Part shown: positions 14,134 through 23,077 of the stretch, piece by piece
Layout of the letters: every line of letters begins with the position of its first letter
Numbering within the stretch: the stretch's first letter is position 1
Assembly: GCA_017615755.1 (NCBI GenBank)
Contig: JAFZZM010000077.1
Location: 1 to 57,854 of the forward strand
Direction of reading: 5' to 3'
Length of the DNA stretch: 57,854 nucleotides
Source: Clostridiales bacterium
Lineage (GTDB): Bacteria > Bacillota > Clostridia > Saccharofermentanales > Saccharofermentanaceae
The notes under the pieces: generated by a model
Database searches by the model: none
What the model was told of the DNA's origin: nothing
What the model saw: only the letters and a program-made list of their open reading frames with translations
Made by a program: the position numbers and the translations under genes

Positions 14134-17079
14134 TTACGCTCTTGTCTTGATAATGGATTCTTTTATGTTCTCGTAGATGGCTACGGCTACCGCGGTCACA
14201 ACAAAGATCGTGACTGCGCCGAATCTTCCGAAGAAGGCTTCGTTATTGGTCATATAGAATACCATCATCGTAAAGATGTGCATGATGTAGATCGGAAGAG
14301 AACATGTTCTTCCGAGTTTTTCTGCAGAAGTGCCTTTTCCGAAGTTCGGGAAGCGGAGGCAGAGAAGTACGAGCGTGATCGTCAGGATCTCACAGCCTAC
14401 GAAAGGCACGGCGACGCCTTTCTTATAGGTGTTCAGTTCAACGATAGCTGCGACACTTGCACCGACGGCCAGGATACCGAGGATAGCCGGAAGGAACTTG
14501 ATATTTAAGATCTTCTTCTCGTATCTACGGATGAGCATTCCTGTCATGGTGTAAGCCAGACCGACTAAGATAGCATTTCTCAGCTGGTAGTCTTCTCCGA
14601 CACCCATATGTGACAATACCACATAGGCAGCGATCAGGACAGGTCCCAGGAAAATAGCCGGCTTTAAGATCTTGCACTTATTCAGGATCAGAAGGATCAC
14701 AAGGGCATATAGCAGAGATCCGAAGAACCACAGATGTTCGGAGAAAGGTGAGAAGTTGAAAAGCAGGAAGTCTTTTATGGCCTTGGCTGTGAAGTACGGG
14801 CGCATATTTACTTTTCCTTCCGTTACCTTGTCAAAAAGCGCTACGGCGGCTGCATAGAAGACATTCGACGCAATGTAGAAAATCAGGATCCGTCGGGTCT
14901 GCTTGAGAAGACGGGACATCAGTTCTTTTGCATCGTCACGATACAGCATATAACCGCAAATGACGAGGAAGAACGGAACGGCTGTTTTGCCGAATGTGAT
15001 AAAGACGTTGCCGGCTTTTCCCGCAAACGGCAGGTGGATGGTTACGACCAGGAATGCCATTACGATTCGCATGAAGTCGATGGAATGGTTGCGGGAAGAG
15101 GGAAGTTCCGGCTCGTTGTTTTTCTTTTTGTTCAGAAGTCCGATCAGGTACTTATCGGCGCCGCTGATCACAGTGGCTGCACCAATCGCCATCAGAAGTG
15201 TGAGGACAATGTACATGGACGGGGAGCTGACTTTGAAGATCGTTCCGTCAGAAAGACCCTTAAGGAACAGATTGTGGATCAGGTAGAGCTCCAGCGAGAT
15301 TGCACCCAGAAACTTCAGAACAGGGTTTCCAAAGCGGACCTTCATCATGAGGAGAAGGACAAAGAATACAAAGCAGAGAATGAACGGAACCTGCACGGAA
15401 AGGCAACGGAGCTTATCCAGGTATCTGGGATCTTCTCCCGGGATCTCACTCCAGTAGGAGTACTTCTCAAGGAAGGTCTTGGTGATTCGTCCGAGAACTC
15501 CGGTCAGGATGCCGAAGAGTGGGAGAAGGACAATGTAGCCTTTTCTTGCGATCTTTCGAAGACCGTCCTGATGCTTGGAAACGATCATACCGACGATAAA
15601 GAGGAGCGATGAATTGTACCACCATTCACCCATGAACCAGTAGCTGCAGGAGAAATCCTCGCCGTGGCAGAGATACAGGCTTCCGCCCATCATGAGAAGA
15701 ACGAAGATGGTCATTACGATAGTTGCAGCTGTGCGGTTTTTGATCAGCTTGAAGATGATGAAGAACGCCAGGTACAAGATTGCGATCTCAACGATATACC
15801 ACATGTGACCATTGATCAGCGACCATCCGGAGAGTGTATATACCAGCTTTAAAATGCTGTACTTGGTGCCGCAGATGCAGGACGCAATGGTGAATACCGC
15901 GATACACATATAGAACGGTATAAGGATCGTTACGAGACGCTTCTTAAGGAAGCCCTTGAGATAGTCCTTCTTCGTCTTGAGACTGGTATAAAGTCCGTAA
16001 CCGGAGAAGAAGAAGAAAATACCTACGAAGAGTACACCGCACTCGGACAGGAACTGGAAAGGCCCTGCCTTCTCCAGAAGATCCTGGGAGAGATGGTGCA
16101 GGATGATGGCAACGGCAGCAAATCCCTGAATTGCCTTGGATGAGGCAAGAGAAAACGGTTCTTCCTGCCACTCGCGTCTCTTGGAAACTTTTGCGCCTGC
16201 AATCAGCACACAAGCCAATCCGACCGCCAGGATCCAAAGCGGGAACGAGAAGCCGGTGAAACTCTTGAAAAAACTCTTGTTTGAAGATTTCGTCTCCTCC
16301 TTTGCCGGCGTTGGTGTTGCGGTTGCTGTGGTTTCTGTCTCCTGACCGTTGCCTTTGTTTTCCGCCGTCGGGTAAGGTTCCGCATCGATCTTTACAGTCT
16401 TTCCGTCAAACTTAAGGGAGCCGATGACATAGGATTCGAGATAATCCAGGTGCTCGAGATCTTCGGTCGTGAAAGGGATCGTTTCGTCGAGATTCATTGG
16501 ATCACTATAGATCGATAATTCAATACTGTGAAGCTTCCCGGATTCGGTAACAAATCCATACATGTATGACTTTGCTTTATATTTCACATGAACATCTATG
16601 TTCAGTTCGACAGAGATTTCACTGCTTGCTTTAAACAATTCGAGACCACCGACTTGGATCAGGCCCTTTTCGAGGATATCGATGTGGAATTGATCATCCG
16701 GATCATCTTTGTTTTCGCCGAGAAGTGCGAGCAATGAGGATTCACTGAGATCGGCAGGCGCGTCTTGAACTCGTTTACAGACATAGTAAGTCTGCCCGTT
16801 ATCCTGACCTACAGCAGAAGAAGAGCTTTCAAGGGACACACCGGATTCTTCCAGCTGCTGCAGGATAGGGTCTAAGCCTACTTGCGCAGTCAATTCCGAA
16901 TCTTCTGCTTTCATGCCGACCCAATAGACTTCTTCAAACTCTTTCGGCAGGGTGATCGTAAGTCCTTCAGGAAGGGAATAGGTGGTCCCATCTGTATCGG
17001 CAACCGGAAAAGCGGCTGCGAAGGATACGATAAGAAGAATTGCGGTAATACATATACTTAGTCTCTGTCGTAATCTCAT
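14134..17079 (-). CDS. membrane protein with two acyltransferase-3 domains
   Basis: A 981-residue protein. A signal segment (about residues 3-24) leads to an extracytoplasmic domain (about 30-245), then a Thr/Pro/Lys-rich linker, a membrane anchor (about 277-296), and two consecutive acyltransferase-3 (OafA/YrhL-type) membrane domains. The first (about 312-645) contains AIILHHLSQD and FFFFSGYGLY. The second (about 667-981) contains FLVVTIHLPF and FFLVICGYMLY. The His in each first helix is the usual catalytic residue. Such enzymes O-acetylate or acylate cell-wall sugars and polymers. ATG 17079 follows TAAGGAGATGCCTT, which rejects a 16-codon extension. Two complete domains in one chain are uncommon. 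Acceptor unknown. Confidence 0.9.
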   Translation of the reverse strand: MRLRQRLSICITAILLIVSFAAAFPVADTDGTTYSLPEGLTITLPKEFEEVYWVGMKAEDSELTAQVGLDPILQQLEESGVSLESSSSAVGQDNGQTYYVCKRVQDAPADLSESSLLALLGENKDDPDDQFHIDILEKGLIQVGGLELFKASSEISVELNIDVHVKYKAKSYMYGFVTESGKLHSIELSIYSDPMNLDETIPFTTEDLEHLDYLESYVIGSLKFDGKTVKIDAEPYPTAENKGNGQETETTATATPTPAKEETKSSNKSFFKSFTGFSFPLWILAVGLACVLIAGAKVSKRREWQEEPFSLASSKAIQGFAAVAIILHHLSQDLLEKAGPFQFLSECGVLFVGIFFFFSGYGLYTSLKTKKDYLKGFLKKRLVTILIPFYMCIAVFTIASCICGTKYSILKLVYTLSGWSLINGHMWYIVEIAILYLAFFIIFKLIKNRTAATIVMTIFVLLMMGGSLYLCHGEDFSCSYWFMGEWWYNSSLLFIVGMIVSKHQDGLRKIARKGYIVLLPLFGILTGVLGRITKTFLEKYSYWSEIPGEDPRYLDKLRCLSVQVPFILCFVFFVLLLMMKVRFGNPVLKFLGAISLELYLIHNLFLKGLSDGTIFKVSSPSMYIVLTLLMAIGAATVISGADKYLIGLLNKKKNNEPELPSSRNHSIDFMRIVMAFLVVTIHLPFAGKAGNVFITFGKTAVPFFLVICGYMLYRDDAKELMSRLLKQTRRILIFYIASNVFYAAAVALFDKVTEGKVNMRPYFTAKAIKDFLLFNFSPFSEHLWFFGSLLYALVILLILNKCKILKPAIFLGPVLIAAYVVLSHMGVGEDYQLRNAILVGLAYTMTGMLIRRYEKKILNIKFLPAILGILAVGASVAAIVELNTYKKGVAVPFVGCEILTITLVLLCLRFPNFGKGTSAEKLGRTCSLPIYIMHIFTMMVFYMTNNEAFFGRFGAVTIFVVTAVAVAIYENIKESIIKTRA

Positions 17080-17218
17080 AAGGCATCTCCTTATAGTTTT
17101 TGCTAAGCTAACACTACCAGTATACACCTTTTATTTCAATCGACTGTTAGTAGAGTGCCCTGTTTTCAGTGTTTTTCGGATTTTGGGCTTTTGCGGTTAC
17201 TGCTGTAAAATTCTTGCA

Positions 17219-17605
17219 TCAGAAGAAGTCTTTGAACTTGTCAAAAGGGTAAATGTCCCCACCCTCGAGAACTTCACTGCCTCGTACATGGAGAAAATCC
17301 ACGACGCTGACGATCTTGTGTCCGCAGTTTTGACATTCGAAGATAAACATCCGGCAGGCGCGGGTGCCGGATGGAATTTCATCCGTGCTTTGGATCTTCT
17401 TAGCGTTCCGGATATAGTACTCCGCGCTTTCCTCATGTTTTTCGGAAAGTTTCACCGGGAGCAGATACAGATGCTCTCCGGCCTCGACCATCTTTCCCTT
17501 ACATTCCTTGCACTTTTCCAGCGATTTTTCGCCGAAATGAACACCGATACGGATAAGGAGTGGTTCAACCACGCGTTCCAGAAGATGGAGCCTAACGATC
17601 CTCAT
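17219..17605 (-). CDS. small zinc-ribbon-like protein
   Basis: A 128-residue soluble protein with two CxxC pairs (Cys32/Cys35 in KCKECKG and Cys91/Cys94 in FECQNCGHK), spaced to form one zinc-binding site. The rest is mixed charge with no known domain. GAGGTGA precedes ATG 17605, and the gene starts three bases after the stop of the upstream membrane protein, so the two form an operon. The function is not recognised; a structural metal site is inferred from the cysteines. Confidence 0.75.
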   Translation of the reverse strand: MRIVRLHLLERVVEPLLIRIGVHFGEKSLEKCKECKGKMVEAGEHLYLLPVKLSEKHEESAEYYIRNAKKIQSTDEIPSGTRACRMFIFECQNCGHKIVSVVDFLHVRGSEVLEGGDIYPFDKFKDFF

Positions 17606-17608
17606 CGG

Positions 17609-18196
17609 TCACCTCTGCGTTCTCTGTGCTGCAAGAAGGATATCCCGGAACATGTCCGCCTTGGAGATGCCTTCGAGGACCTGTCTGGAGCTGAGACTAT
17701 ACATATTTCTCGATGTGAATGTCGCGAATCGGACGCGCTTGTTCTTGTAGTAGAACTGGAAATATACATATCTCGTGCCACCGAAAGGTCCCTTTATATA
17801 GCTGGAAGATATATTTGTGAGTTCACTTGCGTGGACGATCTGGCACTGTTTCGGATTCTGAAAGGAGATATAAGCGACTCTTCCCGTCGGGGCATCGATC
17901 TTAAGGATCTGACCGAGTGTGAATGAATCCTTCGTGATAAATGTGCTGCACTTTTCAAAATGCTGCGCTTCCGTTTCAGAATTTAAGGTCTTTTTTGCAA
18001 TCTTTCCTGAATAGGCATTGGTGGTCGACATGGCGATCAACCAGAAAAAGAATAAGAATATGATGGAGAAAGCGATCCCACTGGCTAAAGGATTCTTCAT
18101 ATGTGTCAGATATACAAACGCAAAGCCCGAACCCACACCGAGCACGATGACGATCAGGATCTGTATCAGGATATATGCGGCATTGTACTTCTTCAT
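17609..18196 (-). CDS. membrane protein with C-terminal cytosolic domain
   Basis: A 195-residue protein with two hydrophobic helices (about residues 8-29 and 38-56), then a soluble region of about 130 residues with beta-like stretches (GRVAYISFQNPKQCQIV, RYVYFQFYYKNKRVRF). No family is recognised. The helix spacing and basic flanks place the C-terminal domain in the cytosol. It is the first gene of a two-gene unit with the zinc-ribbon protein. A TATATTATACT-like sequence lies about 30 bases upstream on the minus strand. Confidence 0.75.
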   Translation of the reverse strand: MKKYNAAYILIQILIVIVLGVGSGFAFVYLTHMKNPLASGIAFSIIFLFFFWLIAMSTTNAYSGKIAKKTLNSETEAQHFEKCSTFITKDSFTLGQILKIDAPTGRVAYISFQNPKQCQIVHASELTNISSSYIKGPFGGTRYVYFQFYYKNKRVRFATFTSRNMYSLSSRQVLEGISKADMFRDILLAAQRTQR

Positions 18197-18332
18197 TTTA
18201 CTTCCCCCGGAAAGAAAACTATACGATATATTATACTACTCCTCTATTGGTAAAATATCGGCGTTGATCTACAATTGATCTAAGTAATCGGACGACTGAT
18301 TACTAAAGATTTTCAAAGTGAGGTGAACGGAA

Positions 18333-18833
18333 ATGATTCGTGAAGCAACAGTAAATGATGCAGGCAGAATTGCCGAGATTGAGGTGTTCAGTAGCCGCTA
18401 TGCATATAAAAATGTGGTTTCGGGCGAGTGTTTATATAGAGATATGTCCGTTGAAAATCGTATTCCGGTTTACCAAAGATGGATCTCTGAGAACCGTTTT
18501 AAATTGTATGTATATGAAGAGGAGAACACGGGGATCATCAAGGCCATGATGGGTATCGGCAAGTGCGAAGATGAAGATAAAACGAATGCTTTTGAACTGC
18601 ATTTCATCTATGCGGATCCTGATTTCGTGAGAATGGGGATCGGTTCGGAACTTCTGCAGTTCTTCGAGAATGCCGGAAAAGAGCAGGGTTTCACGGAATT
18701 CGTGATCTGGGTACTGGAAGAGAACGGCATGGGAAGAAATTTCTATGAGAAACATGACTACCGGCTCGATGGCAAAGACAAAATCTTCAAGCGCTGGAAC
18801 AAGCGGGAAATCCGATATGTGAAGAGCTTGTGA
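18333..18833 (+). CDS. GNAT-family N-acetyltransferase
   Basis: A 166-residue acetyltransferase. LHFIYADPDFVRMGIGSELLQFFE holds the acetyl-CoA motif (VRMGIG), and FVIWVLEENGMGRNFYEKHDYRLDG holds the final strand, helix and strand (this segment covers residues 112-146). AAAGTGAGGTGAACGGAA precedes ATG 18333. It is close in pattern to the GNAT at 6145-6654. A rho-independent terminator follows at 18914, so it is probably a single-gene transcript. Substrate unknown. Confidence 0.88.
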   Translation: MIREATVNDAGRIAEIEVFSSRYAYKNVVSGECLYRDMSVENRIPVYQRWISENRFKLYVYEEENTGIIKAMMGIGKCEDEDKTNAFELHFIYADPDFVRMGIGSELLQFFENAGKEQGFTEFVIWVLEENGMGRNFYEKHDYRLDGKDKIFKRWNKREIRYVKSL

Positions 18834-18913
18834 TCCCGCGTGATGGATGAGAAGTGCCGGATCATTTTGCTCCAACGAAGTAGTGCAAAGAATCTGAAAA
18901 ACGAGTACAATAG

Positions 18914-18956
18914 AAAAGCAGACAATGGTGCCTGAAGTACCGAAGTCTGCTTTTTT
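18914..18956 (+). terminator. rho-independent terminator
   Basis: AAAAGCAGAC and GTCTGCTTTT form a 10-bp stem around a 21-nt loop, followed by further T. It ends the GNAT transcript upstream of rpiA. Confidence 0.8.
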
Positions 18957-19149
18957 GTTGGCGGTGAACGATATGAAACCGATTCCTCTGGGTAGTTCAG
19001 TGGCACCCTGAATTCTCATTCAAAAAAGATGAGAACAGCAAGAAGATATTCAGTGCTTTTGTCGAGGCAATGAGCAACTGAAAGTGCGCGGAATGAGTTA
19101 TAATATCTAATTGAATTTGATTGCAAGAAATAAAGTGAGGATTTTAGAT

Positions 19150-19863
19150 ATGACTCAAAACGAGCAAAAAGAACTTGTCGCGTCTACCGCGATCGATACT
19201 TTGATCAAGCAGGGGAAGATCTTCTCGGGCATGAAGATCGGTCTGGGCACCGGTTCGACCGCGTACCCGGCAGTAAGACACCTGGCGAAGAGAATTGCGG
19301 ACGGAACGATCAAGGACATTAAGGCGGTCGTGACCAGCTTCGGCACGCAGAATCTCTGCGAGGAACTGGACATCCCGGTATATTCCATGAACGATAAGGC
19401 CATCGGCGGTCATCTTGACCTGGCGATCGATGGTGCGGACGAGGTCGATCCTTCGAACAACGTCATCAAGGGCGGCGGCGCAGCGCTTCTGCGCGAGAAG
19501 ATCGTCGCATATAATTCCACACAGTTTGTTATCGTCGCCGATGCGACAAAGATCGTCGATACTCTTGGCACGGGTTTTCATCTCCCGGTCGAGATCATCG
19601 GTGAGGCGAGAGTGCCGGTCGTTGCCGCGCTAGAAGAACTTGGCGCCAAGTGTTTCCTGCGTGAGGGTGTTCGTAAGTGCGGTCCGGTCATCACGGATAA
19701 CGGAAACCAGCTCCTGGACATCGTTTGGGAAAAACCAGTCGATCCCGAAGAAATGGAAGATAAGATCAATGGCATCGTCGGTGTCGTCGATAACGGATTC
19801 TTCACGAAGAATAAGCCGATCGTCTTTACGATCGATGCAAATGAGAACGTGATCGAGAGATGA
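19150..19863 (+). CDS. rpiA: ribose-5-phosphate isomerase A
   Basis: A 237-residue cytosolic enzyme that interconverts ribose 5-phosphate and ribulose 5-phosphate in the pentose phosphate pathway. Diagnostic segments are GLGTGSTAYPAVRHL (phosphate loop), DGADEVDPSNNVIKGGGAALLREK (active-site DGADE and KGGGAAL, residues about 93-116) and a C-terminal GVVDNGFF. Length matches the family. ATG 19150 follows GTGAGGATTTTAGAT; a 13-codon longer frame has no binding site. A TATAAT box lies at 19099-19104. It is followed 60 bases later by a methyltransferase gene on the same strand. Confidence 0.96.
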   Translation: MTQNEQKELVASTAIDTLIKQGKIFSGMKIGLGTGSTAYPAVRHLAKRIADGTIKDIKAVVTSFGTQNLCEELDIPVYSMNDKAIGGHLDLAIDGADEVDPSNNVIKGGGAALLREKIVAYNSTQFVIVADATKIVDTLGTGFHLPVEIIGEARVPVVAALEELGAKCFLREGVRKCGPVITDNGNQLLDIVWEKPVDPEEMEDKINGIVGVVDNGFFTKNKPIVFTIDANENVIER

Positions 19864-19923
19864 TCTTTCAAGTGCCGACGCGGCCGGAGGTTGACGAGGC
19901 GCGTGGCGAGGATTGGAGTAATA

Positions 19924-20649
19924 ATGGCGAGTGCAATTGAAAACTACAGAACGATGGTCGATCAGCCGTGGGGCAGAATGTTCTACGACCAGATCTTCCG
20001 CCAGCTGATCATGCCGGCTGAACCGAAAAAGAAGATCCTGGACTTCGGTGCAGGATTTTGCCTGACCGCGATCCACTATGGAAAAGACCACGACGTGACC
20101 GCGGTGGAACCGGGTGAAGAAATGCGTGCGCTTCGTGTGGAGAGCGAAGACTATACGTTAGTCGGGCAAGGTCTCGAGTACCTTTCCGGTGTGGAAGACA
20201 ACACATACGACGTCGTGATCTGCCATAACGTTTTAGAGTATGTCGAGGACAAAGATGCGATCCTGAATGAACTGGTTCGTGTGCTGAAACCGGGTGGGAT
20301 CATGTCAATCATCAAACACAATGTTTTCGGAAGAGCCCTGGCCACAGCGGTGATGAGCAATGACCCGAAAGCTGCACTGGATCTTCTGAACGGCGATGAA
20401 GAAAACAGCATGTTTGGAAACCGAAGCGTATACAGCAATGCGTATCTGGATGATTTCTTCGGTGACCGGATGGCCCTTCTGGAACGCTACGGGATCCGGG
20501 CATTTTTCGGACTTTCTTCAAACAACGAAATCAAATACACTGACGACTGGTACCAGCCGATGCTTGAACTGGAAACCAAGGCGAGCACGATGGAAGAGTA
20601 CAAGAACATCGCATTCTTTAATCACCTGATTTACAAGAAGAACGCGTGA
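19924..20649 (+). CDS. class I SAM-dependent methyltransferase
   Basis: A 241-residue cytosolic methyltransferase. KKILDFGAGFCLTAI is motif I (SAM-binding glycine loop), VTAVEPGEEM carries the acidic motif II, and DVVICHNVLEYVEDKDAILNE with LVRVLKPGGIMSI gives motifs III-IV of the UbiE/Methyltransf_11 type. ATG 19924 is preceded by GGATTGGAGTAATA. It is closely downstream of rpiA and ends before a strong terminator, so the two may be one transcript. The methyl acceptor is unknown. Confidence 0.88.
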   Translation: MASAIENYRTMVDQPWGRMFYDQIFRQLIMPAEPKKKILDFGAGFCLTAIHYGKDHDVTAVEPGEEMRALRVESEDYTLVGQGLEYLSGVEDNTYDVVICHNVLEYVEDKDAILNELVRVLKPGGIMSIIKHNVFGRALATAVMSNDPKAALDLLNGDEENSMFGNRSVYSNAYLDDFFGDRMALLERYGIRAFFGLSSNNEIKYTDDWYQPMLELETKASTMEEYKNIAFFNHLIYKKNA

Positions 20650-20672
20650 GACACAATAAACAAGGAAAAGCT

Positions 20673-20702
20673 AAAAGCAGGCCGGAGCTGACCTGCTTTT
20701 TT
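20673..20702. terminator. bidirectional rho-independent terminator
   Basis: AAAAGCAGG and CCTGCTTTT form a 9-bp stem with a 10-nt loop and a TTTTTTG tail, between convergent genes. Confidence 0.85.
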
Positions 20703-20737
20703 GTGCGCGTTTGTTACGAATCGGTGCTTCGGCGCCC

Positions 20738-21862
20738 TTATTTTGCAGCTTCTTCCAGGAGATCCGCAATCTTTTCGCGGGCGTTCGGAATGTCGTCGCA
20801 GTAAATGCTTGTGACCTTGACGACTTCAGAATCCGGAGCGCATTTCTTGATGTCCGAGATACTGCTGCCGTAACCGGTGCTGCCCTGTGTGGCGACAGCG
20901 TAGATCGTCTTTCCGGAAAGGTCGCTCTGCTCAAGGAACGTTGCCACCGGCATCGGAATGGTGCCCCACCACAGCGGATAAACGAGAATGATGCTGTCAT
21001 ACTCCGAAGTATCGATCGGCACGATCGCCGGACGGGCTTTGTTGGAAAGTTCTTTTCCGGCGACAGAAGTGGTCGCGGCATAACTCGACGGATACTTCTC
21101 GCCGGTAACGGTGATCGCGGTCTGCTCGCAGCCGATGGCGTCCACGATCATGTCCGCGAGGAGCTGGTTACTGCCCATCAGCTCGCCGTTTGCCTTAAGC
21201 AGCGAAGCGCCGGACACCGCATCGACATCCTCGTCAAAATCGGTGTTGCCGAGTCGCGTGAAGTACACGACAAGGGTCTTTCCGCCATTCCATGTGATCT
21301 TTCTGCCCGCGACTTTTTCCGAATATGTGATGCTGACGGTCTTGAAGTGCCGGTTGAGATACGGGACGAGCGCCAGTCCGATCGCGACCGCGGCGATGGC
21401 GCCGAGCACGATCAGGACAACGACTTTCTTTTTGCTCTTTGCTAAGAAGTAGCCACGCATGCCACCATGCACGACCGAAAGCGCCAGCACGGTGGTCGCC
21501 AGGTACGTATGCAGCGCGGGACTCCCGACATATTTATACCACGGAAAAAGCACTCGCGACACGCCCATGCTGCTTACGGCGAGGGTGAGGATCGCAAGGA
21601 AAAGAAGAAGTGTGACCACGTCCGAGAAGCGTCTCGCTTTCGAGACTTTTCTTCCTTTTTTGAACACGGCTTTGATCCACTTTCTCTTGAGCACAATGTG
21701 CACGACGACGCACAGCATGAAGGTGATGCCGAGAAATTCATGGATCGTGTTTCCGGTGAAGACGTAGAGCATCTGCGTGAGAAGCAGAATGTACATGAGC
21801 GCATCGACGATCATGCCAAGTGCTTTTGGAGTATGAGGTTTTGAAGTCGGTGTGTCTGTCAT
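20738..21862 (-). CDS. membrane (DUF4405-like) domain fused to a flavodoxin domain
   Basis: A 374-residue fusion. The N-terminal 180 residues contain four main hydrophobic helices with histidines in IHEFLGITFMLCVVVHIVL and LHTYLATTVLALSVVHGG. This is the arrangement of DUF4405/cytochrome-b-like domains that can hold haem between helices. Residues about 195-374 form a flavodoxin: KTLVVYFTRLGNT (flavin phosphate loop), then IILVYPLWWGTIPMPV and VATQGSTGYGSS. ATG 21862 follows GGAGCAAGCCT; a 21-codon extension is rejected. The design suggests electron flow between a membrane donor and FMN at the cytosolic face. The donor and acceptor are not identified. Confidence 0.85.
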   Translation of the reverse strand: MTDTPTSKPHTPKALGMIVDALMYILLLTQMLYVFTGNTIHEFLGITFMLCVVVHIVLKRKWIKAVFKKGRKVSKARRFSDVVTLLLFLAILTLAVSSMGVSRVLFPWYKYVGSPALHTYLATTVLALSVVHGGMRGYFLAKSKKKVVVLIVLGAIAAVAIGLALVPYLNRHFKTVSITYSEKVAGRKITWNGGKTLVVYFTRLGNTDFDEDVDAVSGASLLKANGELMGSNQLLADMIVDAIGCEQTAITVTGEKYPSSYAATTSVAGKELSNKARPAIVPIDTSEYDSIILVYPLWWGTIPMPVATFLEQSDLSGKTIYAVATQGSTGYGSSISDIKKCAPDSEVVKVTSIYCDDIPNAREKIADLLEEAAK

Positions 21863-22094
21863 AGGCTTGCTCCGTCTGAATGTCCCGATTCGTGCCGGGA
21901 CGATGCGCTTCGTTACTGAATACACTTATTCTACCATTTCGGGCCGCCGTTTCCGCAACTTCGCGCGCAAGAAAATGAAATAAGGCGGGCTAAATTGAAA
22001 ACGCCTTGGGTGTAAGGGTTTCGGAATCGCTGATAATATGTTATAAAACAATTGATTATCGTCTGGGGGGAGACGCGAAAGGCGGTATGAATAT

Positions 22095-22679
22095 ATGGGA
22101 AGAGAAAACGAGAGCGTTAAATTCCGGATCAAGCATGAGGACTCACGTCTTTTAGTTGCTGTTGCGATCTCGGCTGTGTTTTTCATGTTTTGCCTGATGT
22201 TTGGCGCAATGTTTCGTGAGACGGAAGGCTCAAAGATCTGGGCCGTGCCGGTTCTTGTCATCTCGATGGTCGCCATGTTTTTCCTCGGCGTACTTTATCT
22301 TGTTCACATGCTGCTCGGCGCGACGATCCGCGTAGGCGACGATGAAGTCACGATCCGCACGACGTTCGGCAAAAAGAAGATCGCGATAAAAGATATCTCG
22401 TCTGTCTATGTCGATCATTTCCATAGAAACCGCAGACGCCGCAGGGAATACAGATTGCGGATGCGCCTCTATTCATTCTCACACAAACCACTTGAACTGA
22501 CCGATAATGCTTCGGAAATCAACGGCATAGTCGGATTTATAACCGGCGAAAGAACACAGCTCATGGATGTGAATATTCCACTTTACCAGGCATATGAGCT
22601 GATCAAGGAAAAAGTGGACGCACTTAAGCCCCGGGAGCCGGAAGCTTTGGAAGAAGAGGAAGAAGAACCGGCTTTCTGA
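22095..22679 (+). CDS. membrane protein with PH-like domain
   Basis: A 194-residue protein with two hydrophobic helices (about residues 19-38 and 47-70). They are followed by GATIRVGDDEVTIRTTFGKKKIAIKDISSVYV (residues about 73-105), a beta-rich pattern typical of bacterial PH-like membrane proteins, and then a very basic RNRRRRREYRLRMRL patch and an acidic C-terminal tail. The function is unknown. The start at 22095 has a modest AAAGGCGGT site. A TATAAA-like box sits about 55 bases upstream. A 62-bp repeat array begins 15 bases after the stop. Confidence 0.7.
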   Translation: MGRENESVKFRIKHEDSRLLVAVAISAVFFMFCLMFGAMFRETEGSKIWAVPVLVISMVAMFFLGVLYLVHMLLGATIRVGDDEVTIRTTFGKKKIAIKDISSVYVDHFHRNRRRRREYRLRMRLYSFSHKPLELTDNASEINGIVGFITGERTQLMDVNIPLYQAYELIKEKVDALKPREPEALEEEEEEPAF

Positions 22680-22693
22680 CTTTCGTGCGATTT

Positions 22694-22998
22694 GTCTAAA
22701 TCCGCGTCTAAATCACACCCTCATTCAGACGCACTTTCAGACATTTGGACGATTTGTCTGAATCCGCGTCTAAATCACACCCTCATTCAGACACACTTTC
22801 AGACATTTGGACGATTTGTCTGAATCTATGTCTAAATCACACCCTCATTCAGACGCACTTTCAGACATTTGGACGATTTGTCTGAATCTGTGTCTAAATC
22901 ACCTCCTCATTCAGACATACTTTCAGACATTTGGACGATTTGTCTGAATCCGCGTCTAAATCACACCCTCATTCAGACACACTTTCAGACACTCTTGT
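22694..22998. repeat. tandem hairpin array, family A (5 x 62 bp)
   Basis: Units start at 22694, 22756, 22818, 22880 and 22942 with an exact 62-bp period and no indels; the last unit is truncated. In each unit GTCTGAAT and ATTCAGAC form an inverted repeat around a 21-nt centre that holds another GTCTAAAT box. The linker contains TCAGACA, which pairs with the next unit's TGTCTGA. Substitutions are scattered. The array fills most of the gap between two co-oriented genes. The period is not a multiple of three, so it is not coding. A sister array lies at 54917. Confidence 0.95.
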
Positions 22999-22999
22999 C

Positions 23000-23054
23000 T
23001 TTACATTACTACGTATACGGAGTATAATGCGTCAAAAGCACTACGTATGCGTAG
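23000..23054 (+). promoter_or_regulatory. promoter with paired operator-like repeats
   Basis: TTTACA (23000-23005) and TATAAT (23023-23028) have a 17-base spacer. Two copies of ACTACGTATRCGKAG, each a near-palindrome, start at 23008 (inside the spacer) and 23040, 32 bp apart, or three helical turns. They precede the CPBP-PadR operon. The PadR protein encoded in it is the likely ligand-responsive repressor, by inference. Confidence 0.75.
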
Positions 23055-23077
23055 CACAAAAAAGAAGGAGCAAAGAC

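Noticed and set aside
22694..22998. Insertion sequence or MITE
   Set aside because: There is no transposase, no terminal inverted repeat bounding the array and no target-site duplication that I can see.
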